6,441 bases of DNA from Clostridiaceae bacterium (GTDB lineage: Bacteria; Bacillota; Clostridia; DSM-8532): contig JANYKF010000491.1 in NCBI GenBank assembly GCA_025361665.1, positions 1-6,441 on the forward strand, in the 5' to 3' direction. Made by a program: the position numbers and the translations under genes. This document shows, piece by piece, positions 6,350 to 6,441 of this stretch. The first letter of the stretch is position 1. Each line of letters opens with the position of its first letter. The notes under the pieces are model-generated. The model worked only from the letters and a program-made list of their open reading frames with translations, did no database searches and was not told the DNA's origin.

Positions 6350-6441
6350 TCCGTTTACCAACTTTCCCGAATAGTGGACTTGTGACCATGATATCACACA
6401 CAGGCATCTGCACGCATCCAGGTTTGATTCTGGTGTAAAAA
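6350..6441. other. Region upstream of ruvA
   Basis: These 92 nt show no coding frame I can assign. They contain a small inverted repeat TGTGA-N8-TCACA (6381-6398), which overlaps the weak candidate promoter. No Bacillus-type LexA box (GAAC-N4-GTTC) is visible, so SOS control of this ruvAB pair is not supported within the window. Confidence 0.5.
6388..6396 (-). promoter_or_regulatory. Weak candidate extended -10 promoter for ruvA
   Basis: The minus strand reads TGA-TATCAT, an extended -10 pattern (TGn plus a two-mismatch -10), placing transcription start near 6380, about 30 nt before the ruvA ATG. No recognisable -35 is found 16-18 nt further upstream. The gene may instead be transcribed from a promoter beyond the right edge. 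Confidence 0.25.

Noticed and set aside
6350..6397. N-terminal extension of RuvA by 16 residues
   Set aside because: RuvA proteins start at the MI..LKG sequence. The extension is not conserved in the family and has no better ribosome-binding site.

Overview
The window reads as ordinary bacterial chromosome with every recognisable gene on the minus strand. Strong Shine-Dalgarno sequences (AGGAGG types), a TTG start, the ruvA-ruvB / proC / nudF / xer / tyrA repertoire and a secreted protein with copper-amine-oxidase-type repeats point to Bacillota (Paenibacillus-like or clostridial). The base composition is fairly GC-rich. This lineage call is an inference from content and style; no rRNA or species marker is present.

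In the direction of transcription (high to low coordinates): ruvA (start 6349) and ruvB (TTG start 5681) encode the Holliday-junction branch-migration motor. Next come proC (proline synthesis, start 4597) and nudF (ADP-ribose pyrophosphatase, start 3795), separated by one base. The spacings of 1 to 52 nt and the absence of hairpin-plus-T-run terminators suggest that ruvA-ruvB-proC-nudF is one transcription unit. An AT-rich gap of 120 nt follows and carries a plausible sigma-A promoter. It leads to a XerD-like tyrosine recombinase whose stop codon overlaps the tyrA start codon (ATGA). tyrA is prephenate dehydrogenase with an ACT domain. Beyond tyrA a gap of 188 nt holds degenerate 61-bp direct repeats. 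It precedes a secreted protein (start 959) with a copper-amine-oxidase N-terminal-type domain and the beginning of a beta-propeller domain; that gene runs off the left edge.

The most unusual item is the XerD-like protein. It keeps the fold and three active-site residues (R150, H244, R247). It has lost the other three: the catalytic Lys is Glu173, the His/Trp position is Arg270, and the nucleophilic Tyr is Phe279. Its C-terminal tail is also cut short. The frame is intact and it appears translationally coupled to tyrA, so it looks like a maintained, catalytically dead recombinase rather than a decaying one. I see no CRISPR array, insertion sequence, tRNA, rRNA or defence locus. Apart from the inactive recombinase, the repeats and the secreted protein, this is housekeeping sequence.
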